From Megalopta genalis (Eukaryota; Arthropoda; Insecta; Hymenoptera; Halictidae), in contig NW_027476094.1 in assembly GCF_051020955.1 (NCBI RefSeq), positions 1,474,501-1,538,500 on the forward strand: a stretch of DNA of 64,000 bases, in the 5' to 3' direction. The notes under the pieces were generated by a model. That model saw only the letters and a list, made by a program, of their open reading frames with translations. It was not told the DNA's origin and ran no database searches. The translations under genes were made by a program, and so were the position numbers. Shown here in pieces: positions 41,725 through 55,650 of this stretch (its first letter is position 1; every line of letters begins with the position of its first letter).

Positions 41725-42240
41725 GAACAACAAAAACAAGAACAACAACAACAACAAGAAGAAGAACAAGAAGAACAACAAGAACAACCAGAACAGCAAG
41801 AGCAACAACAACAACAACATCAACAAGAACAACAAGAACAGCAAGAACAACAAGAACAACAAGAACAACAAGAACAGCAAGAACAACAACAACAAGAACA
41901 ACAAAAACAAGAGCAACAACAAGAACAACAAGAACAACAACAAGAACAACCAGAACAACAAGAACAACAAAAACAAGAACAACAAGAACATCAAGAACAA
42001 CAAGAACAACAACAACAAGTGCAACAAGAACAACAAAAACAACAACAACAACCTGAACAACAAGAACTACAACAGCAACAAGAGCAACAAGAACAAGATG
42101 AGCAACAACAGCAACAAGAGCAACAAGAGCATCAAGGGCAACAAGAACAACATGAACAACAAGATCAACAAGAACGACAAGCACAACAAGAACAACAAGA
42201 ACAACCTGAACAACATGAACAACAAGAACAACAAGAACAA
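38143..42240 (+). repeat. Third, internally deleted HOR I copy
   Basis: Landmarks at 38249, 38740, 39456, 39987, 40519, 41120 and 42019 match 1281, 1763, 2491, 3034, 4766, 5367 and 6550, with offsets falling from 36,977 to 35,469. The drop of about 1.2 kb between 39,987 and 40,519 equals one 1.2 kb subunit. A further ~0.3 kb equals one GCCCC duplicate. This copy therefore has one subunit and one GCCCC module where the complete HOR I units have two in succession. Private words include AGTACAATATAAAC near 39,380. At about 42,240, after CCTGAAC, it switches to module X. Confidence 0.83.
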
Positions 42241-42268
42241 CAAGGACAACAACAACAATAACAACAAG

Positions 42269-42340
42269 AACAACGAGAACAACGAGAACAACGAGAACAA
42301 CGAGAACAACGAGAACAACGAGAACAACGAGAACAACGAG
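42269..42340 (+). repeat. AACAACGAG run, 8 copies
   Basis: Eight copies followed by AACAAGGAG, where the HOR II copies have ATCAAGGAG. Confidence 0.9.
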
Positions 42341-42687
42341 AACAAGGAGAACAACAAGAACAACGAGAACAACAAGATCAACAAGAACAACAAGATCAAC
42401 AAAAACAAATAGAACAACAAGAACAACAAGAACAAGAAGAACAACAAGAACAACATGAAGAACAAGAAGAACAACAAGAGCAACAAGAACAACAAGAACA
42501 ACAAGAACAACAAGGACAACAAGAACAGCAAGAACAACAAGAACAACAAGAACAACAAGAAGAACAACAAAAACAACAACAAGAACAACAACAACAACAA
42601 CTAGAACAACAAGAACAACAAGAACAACAAGAGTAACAGGAGCAACAAGAGCAACAAGACCAACAAGAACAACAAGATCAACAAGAA

Positions 42688-42718
<31 letters not shown>

Positions 42719-43050
42719 AAGAAAAACAAGAACAACAAGCCCAACAAGAAGAACAAGAACAACAAGAACAACAACAACAACAAGAACAACTAGAACAAGA
42801 ACAACAAGCCCAACAAGAAGAACAAGAACAACAAGAACAACAAGAAGAACAAGAACAACAAGAACAACAAGAACAACAAGAACAACAAGAACAACAAGAA
42901 CAACAAGAACAACAAGAACAACAAGAACAACAAGAAGAAGAACAGCAAGAACAACAACAACAGGAACAACAAAAACAAGAACAACAACAACAACAAGAAC
43001 AACAACAACAGGAACAACAAGAACAACAAGAACAACAAGAACAACAAGGA

Positions 43051-43081
<31 letters not shown>

Positions 43082-43336
43082 AACGAGAAAAACAAGAACA
43101 ACAAGATAAACAAGAACAACAAGAACAACAAGAACAACATGAACAACAAGAACAACAAGAACAACAAGAACAACAAGAACAACAAGAACAACAAGAGCAT
43201 CAAGGGCAACAAGAACAACATGAACAACAAGATCAACAAGAACGACAAGCACAACAAGAACAACAAGAACAACCTGAACAACATGAACAACAAGAACAAC
43301 AAGAACAACAAGGACAACAACAACAATAACAACAAG

Positions 43337-43399
43337 AACAACGAAAACAACGAGAACAACGAGAACAACGAGAACAACGAGAACAACGAGAACAACGAG
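43337..43399 (+). repeat. AACAACGAG run, 7 copies, truncated by a junction
   Basis: Seven units, the first being AACAACGAA. The normal right flank ATCAAGGAG is absent; the run ends directly in AACAACAATGAC, a word that normally lies several hundred bases further on. The run is therefore a recombination breakpoint. Confidence 0.9.
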
Positions 43400-45343
43400 A
43401 ACAACAATGACAACAACAACAAGAACAACAAGGACAACAACAACAACAACAAGAACAACATGAACAGTAAGAACAACAAGAACAACAAGGAGAACAAGAA
43501 CAACAAGAACAACAAGAACAACAAGAACAAGAACAACAAGAACAACAAGAACAACAAGGACAACAACAACAATAACAACAAGAACAACAAGAACAACAAG
43601 AACAACAAGAGCAACAAGAGCAACAAGAACAACAAGAACAACAAGAACAACAAGAGCAACAAGAGCAACAAGAACAACAAGAACAACCGGAACAACAAGA
43701 ACAACCAGAACAACAACAACAACAAGAATAACTAAAACAACAACAACAAGAACAACAAGAATAACAAGAACAACAAGAGCAACAAGGACAACAACAACAA
43801 CAACAAGAACTACAGGAACATCATGAACAGCAAGAACAGCAAGAACAACAAGAACAACAAGAACAAGAACAGCAAGAACAACAACAACAAGAAGAACAAC
43901 AAAAACAAGAACAACAACAACAACTAGAACAACAAGAACAACAAGACAACATGAACAGCAAGAACAACAAGAACAACAAGAACAACAAGAACAACAAGAA
44001 CAACAAGAAGAACAAGTACAACAAGAACAACAAGAACAAAAAGAACAAAAAGAACAACAAGAACAACAAAAACAACAAGAACAACAAGAACAACAAGAAC
44101 AACAAGAACAACAAGGACAACAACAACAAGAACAACAACAAGAACAACAAGAACAGCAAGAGCAACAACAACAACAACAACAAGAACAACAACAACAAGA
44201 ACAACAACAACAACAAGAACAACAAGAACAACGAGAACAACAAGAAAAACAAGAACAACAAGCCCAACAAGAGCAAAAACAGCAACAAGAGCAACAAGAG
44301 CAACAAGAGCAACAAGAGCACCAAGAACAACAAGAACAACAAGAACAAAACAGCAACAAGAGCAACAAGAGCAACAAGAGCAACAAGAGCACCAAGAACA
44401 ACAAGAACAACAAGAACAACAAGAACAACAAGAACAACTAGAACAACAAGAACAACAAGAACAACAAGAAGAACAAGAACAGCAAGAACAAGAAGAACAA
44501 CAAGAACAACAAGAGCAATAAGAACAACAACAACAACAACAACAACCAGGGCAACAAGAACTACAACAGCAACAAGAGCAACAAGAGCAACAAGAGCATC
44601 AAGGGCAACAAGAACAACAAGATCAACAAGATCAACAAGAACGACAAGCACAACAAGAACAACAAGAACAACCTGAACAACATGAACAACAAGAACAACA
44701 AGAACAATAAGGACAACAACAACAATAACAACAAGAACAGCAAGAACAACAAGAACAACAAGAGCAAGAACAGCAAGAACAACAAGAAGAACTACATGAA
44801 CAACAACAACAAGAACAACAAGAACAACAACAACAACAACAGGAACAACAACAACAACAACAACAACAACAAGAACAACAACATCAACATGAACAGTAAG
44901 AACAACAAGAACAACAACAACAACAGGAACAACAAGAACCACAACGACAAGAACGACAACAACAAGAACAACAAAACCAAGAACATCAACAAGAACAACA
45001 AGAGCAAAAAGAACAACAAGAGCAACAAGAACAACAAGAACAACAAGATCAACAAGATCAACAAGAGCAACAAGAGCAACAAGAACAACAAGAACAACAA
45101 GAACAACAAGAAGAACAAGAACAACAAGAACAACAAGAAGAACAAGAACAACAAGAACAACAAGAACAACAAGAACAACAAGAACAACAAGAACAACAAG
45201 AACAACAAGAACAACAAGAACAACAAGAAGAAGAACAGCAAGAACAACAACAACAGGAACAACAAAAACAAGAACAACAACAACAACAAGAACAACAACA
45301 ACAGGAACAACAAGAACAACAAGAACAACAAGAACAACAAGGA

Positions 45344-45374
<31 letters not shown>

Positions 45375-45620
45375 AACGAGAAAAACAAGAACAACAAGAT
45401 AAACAAGAACAACAAGAACAACATGAACAACAAGAACAACAAGAACAACAAGAACAACAAGAACAACAAGAACAACAAGAGCATCAAGGGCAACAAGAAC
45501 AACATGAACAACAAGATCAACAAGAACGACAAGCACAACAAGAACAACAAGAACAACCTGAACAACATGAACAACAAGAACAACAAGAACAACAAGGACA
45601 ACAACAACAATAACAACAAG

Positions 45621-45674
45621 AACAACGAGAACAACGAGAACAACGAGAACAACGAGAACAACGAGAACAACGAG
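45621..45674 (+). repeat. AACAACGAG run, 6 copies
   Basis: The shortest of the ten runs, followed by ATCAAGGAG. The downstream GAACAACGAG word seen in other copies is also missing here. Confidence 0.9.
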
Positions 45675-46440
45675 ATCAAGGAGAACAACAAGATCAACAA
45701 GAACAACAAGATCAACAAAAACAAATAGAACAACAAGAACAACAAGAACAAGAAGAACAACAAGAACAACAAGAAGAACAAGAAGAACAAGAAGAACAAC
45801 AAGAGCAACAAGAACAACAAGAACAACAAGAACAACAAGGACAACAAGAACAGCAAGAACAACAAGAACAACAAGAAGAACAACAAGAACAACAACAAGA
45901 ACAACAACAACAACAACTAGACCAACAAGAACAACAAGAACAACAAGAGTAACAGGAGCAACAAGAGCAACAAGACCAACAAGAACAACAAGAGCAACAA
46001 GAGCAACAAGAGCAACAAGAGCAACAAGAGCAACAAGAACAACAAGATCAACAAGAACAACAAGCACAACAAGAACAACAATGACAACAACAACAAGAAC
46101 AACAAGGACAACAACAACAACAACAAGAACAACATGAACAGTAAGAACAACAAGAACAACAAGGAGAACAAGAACAACAAGAACAACAAGAACAACAAGA
46201 ACAACAAGAACAAGAACAACAAGAACAACAAGAACAACAAGGACAACAACAACAATAACAACAAGAACAACAAGAACAACAAGAACAACAAGAGCAACAA
46301 GAGCAACAAGAACAACAAGAACAACCGGAACAACAAGAACAACCAGAACAACAACAACAACAAGAACAACTAAAACAACAACAACAAGAACAACAAGAAT
46401 AACAAGAACAACAAGAGCAACAAGGACAACAACAACAACA

Positions 46441-47141
46441 ACAACAAGGACAACAACAACAACAACAACAACAAGAACAACAAGATCAACATGAACAGTA
46501 AGAACAACAAGAACAACAAGAACGACAAGAACGACAACGAGAACAACAAGAACAACAACGAGAACAACAAGTACAACAAGAGCAACCAGAGCAACCAGAG
46601 CAACAAGAACAACAAAAACAACAAGAACAACAAAAACAACAAGAACAACAAGAACAACAAGAACAACAAGAACAACAAGATCAACAAGATCAACAAGAAC
46701 AACAAGAACAACAAGAACAACAAGAACAACAAGAACAACAAGAACAACAAGAACAACAAGAACAACCAGAACAAACAAGAACAACAAGAACAACAAGAAC
46801 AACCAGAACAAACAAGAACAACAAGAACAACAAGAACAACAAGAACAACCAGAACAAACAAGAACAACAAGAACAACAAGAACAACAAGATCAACCAGAA
46901 CAAACAAGAACAACAAGAACAACAAGAAAAACAAGAAGGACAAGCCCCACAAGCCCAACAAGAGCAACAAGAGCAACAAATGCAACAAGAGCAACAAGAG
47001 CAACAAGAACAACTAGATCAACAAGAACAACAAGCACAACAAGAACAACAAGGACAACAACAACAACAACAACAAGAACAACATGAACAGTAAGAACAAC
47101 AAGAACAACAAGAAGAACAAGTACAACAAGAACAACAAGAA

Positions 47142-47172
<31 letters not shown>

Positions 47173-47195
47173 AAGAGCAACAAGAGCAACAAGAG

Positions 47196-47226
<31 letters not shown>

Positions 47227-47475
47227 AAGATCAACAAGAACAACAAGCACAACAAGAACAACAATGACAACAACTACAAGAACAACAAGGACAACAACAA
47301 CAACAACAACAAGAACAACATGAACAGTAAGAACAACAAGAACAACAAGGAGAACAAGAACAACAAGAACAACAAGAACAACAAGAACAACAAGAACAAC
47401 AAGAACAACAAGGACAACAAGAACAACAAGAACAACAAGAACAACAAGAACAACAAGAACAACAAGAACAACAAG

Positions 47476-47510
<35 letters not shown>

Positions 47511-47714
47511 GAACAACAAAAACAAGAACAACAACAACAACAAGAAGAAGAACAAGAAGAACAACAAGAACAACAAGAACAACAAGAACAACAAGAACAG
47601 CAAGAACAACAACAACAAGAACAACAAAAACAAGAGCAACAACAAGAACAACAAGAACAACAACAAGAACAACCAGAACAACAAGAACAACAAGAGCAAC
47701 AAGAGCAACAAGAG

Positions 47715-47745
<31 letters not shown>

Positions 47746-48746
47746 AAGATCAACAAGAACAACAAGCACAACAAGAACAACAATGACAACAACAACAAGA
47801 ACAACAAGGACAACAACAACAACAACAACAAGAACAACATGAACAGTAAGAACAACAAGAACAACAAGGAGAACAAGAACAACAAGAACAACAAGAACAA
47901 CAAGAACAACAAGAACAACAAGAACAACAAGAACAACAAGGACAACAAGAACAACAAGAACAACAAGAACAACAAGAACAACAAGAACAACAAGAACAAC
48001 AAGAACAACAAGAACAACAACAACAACAACAACAACAAGAACAACAAAAACAAGAACAACAACAACAACAAGAAGAAGAACAAGAAGAACAACAAGAACA
48101 ACAAGAACAGCAAGAGCAACAACAACAACAACATCAACAAGAACAACAAGAACAGCAAGAACAACAAGAACAACAAGAACAACAAGAACAGCAAGAACAA
48201 CAACAACAAGAACAACAAAAACAAGAGCAACAACAAGAACAACAAGAACAACAACAAGAACAACCAGAACAACAAGAACAACAAAAACAAGAACAACAAG
48301 AACAACAAAAACAAGAACAACAACAAGAACAACCAGAACAACAAGAACAACAAAAACAAGAACAACAAGAACATCAAGAACAACAAGAACAACAACAACA
48401 TGAACAATAAGAACATCAACAACCAGAACAACAAGAACAACAACAGCAACAAGAGCAACAAGAGCAACAAGAACAACAAGAACAACAAGAACAACAAGAA
48501 CAACAAGAACAACAAGAACAACAAGAACAACAAGAACGGCAAGGACAACAACAACAACAACAACAACAACAAGAACAGAAAGAACAACAAGGACAACAAG
48601 AACAAGAACAGCAAGAGCAACAACAACAAGGACTACATGAACAACAACAACAAGAACAACAAGAACAACAACAACAGGAACAACAAGAACCACAACGACA
48701 AGAACAACAACAACAAGAACAAAAAAAACAAGATCAACAAGAACAA

Positions 48747-48777
<31 letters not shown>

Positions 48778-49126
48778 AAGAGCAACAAGAACATCAAGAG
48801 CAACAAGAGCAACAAGAGCAACAAGAGCAACAAGAACAACAAGAACAACAAGAATAACAAGAACAACAAGAACAACAAGGACAACAACAACAACAACAAC
48901 AAGAGCAACAAGAACAGCATGACCAGCAAGAACAACAAGAACAACAAGAACAAGAACAGCAAGAAAAACAACAACAACAACAATAAAAATAAGAACAACA
49001 ACAACAACAAGAACAAGAACATGAACAACCGGAACAACAAGAACAACAAGAACAACTAGAAAAACAACAAGAAGAACAAGAAGAACAACAAGAACAACAA
49101 GGACAACAACAACAACAACAACAAGG

Positions 49127-49157
<31 letters not shown>

Positions 49158-49430
49158 GAACAACAAGATCAACATGAACAGTAAGAACAACAAGAACAAC
49201 AAGAACGACAAGAACGACAACGAGAACAACAAGAACAACAACGAGAACAACAAGTACAACAAGAGCAACCAGAGCAACCAGAGCAACAAGAACAACAAAA
49301 ACAACAAGAACAACAAAAACAACAAGAACAACAAGAACAACAAGAACAACAAGAACAACAAGATCAACAAGATCAACAAGAACAACAAGAACAACAAGAA
49401 CAACAAGAACAACAAGAACAACCAGAACAA
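46441..49430 (+). repeat. HOR I fragments with a 0.52 kb tandem duplication
   Basis: After the X module, a GGAC-rich join leads to the ATG word at 46,491, phase-slip words, GCCCC (about 46,945) and the ATG word at 47,083, as in HOR I at 4.77-5.4 kb. CAATGAC words at about 47,264 and 47,782 define a 0.52 kb tandem duplication of the GGAGAAC-to-CCAGAAC segment; the first copy lacks the CATCAACAAG part. From about 48,300 the sequence follows a 1.2 kb subunit (48,633, 49,056 and 49,174 match 3034, 3499 and 3605 or 4766), with AATAAAAATAAG near 48,982 as a private change. Confidence 0.8.
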
Positions 49431-49677
49431 ACAAGAACAACAAGAACAACAAGAAAAACAAGAAGGACAAGCCCCACAAGCCCAACAAGAGCAACAAGAG
49501 CAACAAATGCAACAAGAGCAACAAGAGCAACAAGAACAACAAGATCAACAAGAACAACAAGCACAACAAGAACAACAAGGACAACAACAACAACAACAAC
49601 AAGAACAACATGAACAGTAAGAACAACAAGAACAACAAGAAGAACAAGTACAACAAGAACAACAAGAACAACAAGAA

Positions 49678-49708
<31 letters not shown>

Positions 49709-49884
49709 AAGAACAACAAGAACAACAAGGACAACAAGAACAGCAAGAACAACAAGAACAACAAGAACAACAAGAAGAACAACAAGAACAACAACAAGAA
49801 CAACAACAACAACAACTAGAACAACAAGAACAACAAGAACAACAAGAGTAACAGGAGCAACAAGAGCAACAAGACCAACAAGAA
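49431..49884 (+). repeat. GCCCC module and short linking segment
   Basis: A single ACAAACAAG word, GCCCC (about 49,468), AAATGCAAC, GATC, AAGCACAAC and the ATG word at 49,610 follow the HOR I order. The text then becomes module X right part: AAGAAGAACAAC, CTAG near 49,817, GAGTAACAGGAG and GACCAAC. The counterpart at 61,493-61,660 lacks about 250 bases of this link. Confidence 0.75.
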
Positions 49885-49902
49885 CAACAAGATCAACAAG
49901 AA

Positions 49903-49933
<31 letters not shown>

Positions 49934-50910
49934 AAGAAAAACAAGAACAACAAGCCCAACAAGAAGAACAAGAACAACAAGAACAACAAGAACAACAACA
50001 ACAACAAGAACAACTAGAACAAGAACAACAAGCCCAACAAGAAGAACAAGAACAACAAGAAGAACAAGAACAACAAGAACAACAAGAACAACAAGAACAA
50101 CAAGAACAACAAGAAGAAGAACAGCAAGAACAACAACAACAGGAACAACAAAAACAAGAACAACAACAACAACAAGAACAACAACAACAGGAACAACAAG
50201 AAGAAGAACAACAAGAACAACAAGAACAACAAGGACAACAAGAACAACAAGAGCAACAAGAACAATAAGGACAACAACAACAATAACAACAAGAACAGCA
50301 AGAACAACAAGAACAACAAGAGCAAGAACAGCAAGAACAACAAGAGGAACTACATGAACAACAACAACAAGAACAACAAGAACAACAACAACAACAACAG
50401 GAACAACAACAACAACAACAACAACAACAAGAACAACAACATCAACATGAACAGTAAGAACAACAAGAACAACAACAACAACAGGAACAACAAGAACCAC
50501 AACGACAAGAACGACAACAACAAGAACAACAAAACCAAGAACATCAACAAGAACAACAAGAGCAAAAAGAACAACAAGAGCAACAAGAACAACAAGAACA
50601 ACAAGATCAACAAGATCAACAAGAGCAACAAGAGCAACAAGAACAACAAGAACAACAAGAACAACAAGAAGAACAAGAACAACAAGAACAACAAGAAGAA
50701 CAAGAACAACAAGAACAACAAGAACAACAAGAACAACAAGAACAACAAGAACAACAAGAACAACAAGAACAACAAGAACAACAAGAAGAAGAACAGCAAG
50801 AACAACAACAACAGGAACAACAAAAACAAGAACAACAACAACAACAAGAACAACAACAACAGGAACAACAAGAACAACAAGAACAACAAGAACAACAAGA
50901 ACAACAAGGA

Positions 50911-50941
<31 letters not shown>

Positions 50942-52256
50942 AACGAGAAAAACAAGAACAACAAGATAAACAAGAACAACAAGAACAACATGAACAACAA
51001 GAACAACAAGAACAACAAGAACAACAAGAACAACAAGAACAACAAGAACAACAAGAACAACAAGAGCATCAAGGGCAACAAGAACAACATGAACAACAAG
51101 ATCAACAAGAACGACAAGCACAACAAGAACAACAAGAACAACCTGAACAACATGAACAACAAGAACAACAAGAACAACAAGGACAACAACAACAATAACA
51201 ACAAGAACAACGAGAACAACGAGAACAACGAGAACAACGAGAACAACGAGAACAACGAGAACAACGAGAACAACGAGATCAAGGAGAACAACAAGAACAA
51301 CGAGAACAACAAGATCAACAAGAACAACAAGATCAACAAAAACAAATAGAACAACAAGAACAACAAGAACAAGAAGAACAACAAGAACAACAACAACAAC
51401 AACTAGAACAACAAGAACAACAAGAACAACAAGAGTAACAGGAGCAACAAGAGCAACAAGACCAACAAGAACAACAAGAGCAACAAGAGCAACAAGAGCA
51501 ACAAGAGCAACAAGAGCAACAAGAGCAACAAGAACAACAAGATCAACAAGAACAACAAGCACAACAAGAACAACAATGACAACAACAACAAGAACAACAA
51601 GGACAACAACAACAACAACAAGAACAACATGAACAGTAAGAACAACAAGAACAACAAGGAGAACAAGAACAACAAGAACAACAAGAACAACAAGAACAAG
51701 AACAACAAGAACAACAAGAACAACAAGGACAACAACAACAATAACAACAAGAACAACAAGAACAACAAGAACAACAAGAGCAACAAGAGCAACAAGAACA
51801 ACAAGAACAACCGGAACAACAAGAACAACCAGAACAACAACAACAACAAGAACAACTAAAACAACAACAACAAGAACAACAAGAATAACAAGAACAACAA
51901 GAGCAACAAGGACAACAACAACAACAACAAGAACTACAGGAACATCATGAACAGCAAGAACAGCAAGAACAACAAGAACAACAAGAACAAGAACAGCAAG
52001 AACAACAACAACAAGAAGAACAACAAAAACAAGAACAATAGCAGCAACTAGAACAACAAGAACAACAAGACAACATGAACAGCAAGAACAACAAGAACAA
52101 CAAGAACAACAAGAACAACAAGAACAACAAGAACAACAAGAAGAACAAGTACAACAAGAACAACAAGAACAAAAAGAACAAAAAGAACAACAAGAACAAC
52201 AAAAACAACAAGGACAACAAGAACAACAAGAACAACAAGAACAACAAGGACAACAA
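49885..52256 (+). repeat. Long-range repeat VI, copy 1
   Basis: Landmarks at 50,014, 50,350, 51,403, 51,629 and 51,945 recur at 61,785, 62,103, 63,147, 63,373 and 63,689, with offsets of 11,744-11,771. The block contains two GCCCAAC words, CAATAAGGAC, a GAGGAACTACATG form of the head-module start (GAAGAACTACATG elsewhere) and a complete head fragment. It also holds X with the 51,206 GAG run, and a shortened CAAATAG-to-CTAG stretch. Confidence 0.87.
51206..51277 (+). repeat. AACAACGAG run, 8 copies
   Basis: Eight copies followed by ATCAAGGAG, in long-range repeat VI copy 1. Confidence 0.92.
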
Positions 52257-52640
52257 CAACAAGAACAACAACAAGAACAACAAGAACAGCAAGAGCAACA
52301 ACACCAACAACAACAAGAACAACAACAACAAGAACAACAACAACAACAAGAACAACAAGAACAACGAGAACAACAAGAAAAACAAGAACAACAAGCCCAA
52401 CAAGAGCAAAAACAGCAACAAGAGCAACAAGAGCAACAAGAGCAACAAGAGCACCAAGAACAACAAGAACAACAAGAACAAAAACAGCAACAAGAGCAAC
52501 AAGAGCAACAAGAGCAACAACAGCAACAAGAGCACCAAGAACAACAAGAACAACAAGAACAACAAGAACAACAAGAACAACTAGAACAACAAGAACAACA
52601 AGAACAACAAGAAGAACAAGAACAGCAAGAACAAGAAGAA

Positions 52641-52671
<31 letters not shown>

Positions 52672-54370
52672 AACAACAACAACAACAACCAGAACAACAA
52701 GAACTACAACAGCAACAAGAGCAACAAGAGCAACAAGAGCATCAAGGGCAACAAGAACAACAAGATCAACAAGATCAACAAGAACGACAAGCACAACAAG
52801 AACAACAAGAACAACCTGAACAACATGAACAACAAGAACAACAAGAACAATAAGGACAACAACAACAATAACAACAAGAACAGCAAGAACAACAAGAACA
52901 ACAAGAGCAAGAACAGCAAGAACAACAAGAAGAACTACATGAACAACAACAACAAGAACAACAAGAACAACAACAACAACAACAGGAACAACAACAACAA
53001 CAACAACAACAACAAGAACAACAACATCAACATGAACAGTAAGAACAACAAGAACAACAACAACAACAGGAACAACAAGAACCACAACGACAAGAACGAC
53101 AACAACAAGAACAACAAAACCAAGAACATCAACAAGAACAACAAGAGCAAAAAGAACAACAAGAGCAACAAGAACAACAAGAACAACAAGATCAACAAGA
53201 TCAACAAGAGCAACAAGAGCAACAAGAACAACAAGAACAACAAGAACAACAAGAACAACAAGAACAACAAGAACAACAAGAACAAAAGGAACAACAAGAA
53301 CGGCAAGGACAACAAGAACAACAACAACAACAACAAGAACAACAATAACGGAAAGAACAACAAGGACAACAAGAACGAGAACAGCAAGAACAATAACAAC
53401 AAGAACTACATGAACAACAACAACAAGAACAACAACAACAACAGGAACAACAAGAACCACAAGAACAACAAAAGCAACAAGAACAACAAGAACAACAAGA
53501 ACAACAAGAACAACCAGAACAACAACAACAACAACAACTAGAACAACAACAACAAGAACAACAAGAACAAGAAGAACAACAAGAACAACAAGAACAACAA
53601 GAACAACAAGAACAACAAGAACAACAAGAACAACAAGAACAACAAGAACAACAAGAACAACAAGAACAACAAGAACAACAAGACCAACAAGAACAACAAG
53701 AACAACAAGAACAACAAGAACAACAAGAACAACAAGAACAACAAGAACAACAAGAACAACAAGAACAACGAGAACAACAAGAACAACTAGAACAACAAGA
53801 ACAACAAGACAACATGAACAGCAAGAACAACAAGAACAACAAGAACAACAAGAACAACAAGAACAACAAGAACAACAAGAACAACAAGAACAACAAGAAG
53901 AACAAGTACAACAAGAACAACAAGAACAAAAAGAACAAAAAGAACAACAAGAACAACAAAAACAACAAGAACAACAAGAACAACAAGGACAACAACAACA
54001 ATAACAACAACAAGAACAACAAGAACAGCAAGAGCAACAACAACAACAACAAGAAGAACAACAACAACAAGAACAACAACAACAACAAGAACAACAAGAA
54101 CAACAAGAACAACAAGAAAAACAAGAACAACAAGCCCAACAAGAGCAAAAACAGCAACAAGAGCAACAAGAGCAACAAGAGCAACAAGAGCACCAAGAAC
54201 AACAAGAACAACGAGAACAAAAACAGCAACAAGAGCAACAGGAGCAACAAGAGCAACAAGAGCACCAAGAACAACAAGAACAACAAGAACAACAAGAACA
54301 ACAAGAACAACTAGAACAACAAGAACAACAAGAACAACAAGAAGAACAAGAACAGCAAGAACAAGAAGAA

Positions 54371-54401
<31 letters not shown>

Positions 54402-55275
54402 AAGGACAACAAGAACAACCGGAACAACAAGAACAACAAGAACAACCAGAACAACAACAACAAGAACAACAAGAACAACGACAACAACAACAACAACAAG
54501 GACAACAACAACAACAACAACAACAAGATCAACTAGAACAACAAGAACAACAAGAACAACAAGAACAACAAGAACAACAAGGACAACAACAACAAGGACA
54601 ACAACAACAACAACAACAAGATCAACAAGATCAACATGAACAGTAAGAACAACAAGAACAACAAGAACGACAAGAACGACAAGAACGACAAGAACAACAA
54701 GAACGACAAGAACAACAAGAACAACAACGAGAACAACAAGTACAACAAGAGCAACCAGAGCAACCAGAGCAACAAGAACAACAAAAGCAACAAGAACAAC
54801 AAAAACAACAAGAACAACAAGAACAACAAGAACAACCAGAACAACAAGAACAACAAGATCAACAAGATCAACAAGAACAACAAGAACAACAAGAACAACA
54901 AGAACAACAAGAACATCCAGAACAAACAAGAACAACAAGAGCAACAAGAACAACAAGAACAACCAGAACAAACAAGAACAACAAGAACAACAAGAAAAAC
55001 AAGATCAACAAGAACAACAAGAACAACAAGGACAACAACAACAAGAACAACAAGGACAACAACAACAACAACAAGAACAACATGAACAGTAAGAACAACA
55101 AGAACAACAAGAACAACAAGAACAACAAGAACAACAAGAAGAACAAGTACAACAAGAACAACAAGAACAACAAGGACAACAAGAACAACAAGAACAACAA
55201 GAACAACAAGAGCAACACCAACAACAAGAACAACAAGATCAACAAGAACAACAAGAACAACAAGAACAACAAGAA

Positions 55276-55306
<31 letters not shown>

Positions 55307-55650
55307 AACGAGAAAAACAAGAACAACAAGAACAACAAGAACAACAAGAACAACAAGAACAACAAGAACAACAAGAACAACAAGTACGGCAAGGACAACA
55401 ACAACAACAACAAGAACAACAAGATCAACAAGAACAACAAGAACAACAAGAACAGAAAGAACAACAAGGACAACAAGAACAAGAACAGCAAGAACAACAA
55501 GGACAACAAGAACAAGAACAGCAAGAACAACAACAACAAGAACTACATGAACAACAACAACAAGAACAACAAGAACCACAACGACAAGAACAACAACAAC
55601 AAGAACAACAAAAACAAGAACAACAAGAACAACAACAGCAACAAGAACAA
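51476..55650 (+). repeat. Higher-order repeat V, copy 1 (~4.19 kb)
   Basis: Landmarks at 51945, 52075, 52704, 52935, 53814, 54311, 54636, 55082 and 55543 recur at 56130, 56260, 56889, 57120, 57999, 58505, 58830, 59276 and 59737, with offsets of 4185-4194. The unit joins module X right half and Y (with CAACACCAAC near 52,302) to a head module (52,935-53,402), a pure 9-mer run and a second ATGAACAGC start. It then continues with HOR I text from CTAG to the ATG word at 55,082 and a unique AAGTACGGC-bearing stretch (55,160-55,540). Confidence 0.9.
53584..53772 (+). repeat. Near-pure AACAACAAG run of HOR V copy 1
   Basis: Eleven perfect 9-mers (53,584-53,682), one ACCAACAAG unit, eight more perfect units and a closing AACAACGAG. 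The identical arrangement lies 4185 bases downstream. Confidence 0.9.

Larger units (their letters stand above)
42241..46440 (+). repeat. Rearranged X/Y block
   Basis: The order is partial X (42,241-42,650), a unique AAGAAGAACAAG-rich stretch with two GCCCAAC words (about 42,670-42,850), and X left half (42,930-43,400). A junction into CAATGAC at 43,400 follows. Next come the X right half, Y (43,951-44,790), a head-module fragment (44,792-45,080), and X (45,230-46,430). The 43,951-44,690 part matches 22,989-23,726 at about 20,956-20,962. The unique stretch reappears at 49,885-50,110 and 61,660-61,870, so it belongs to a sub-family of the right half of the window. Confidence 0.8.
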
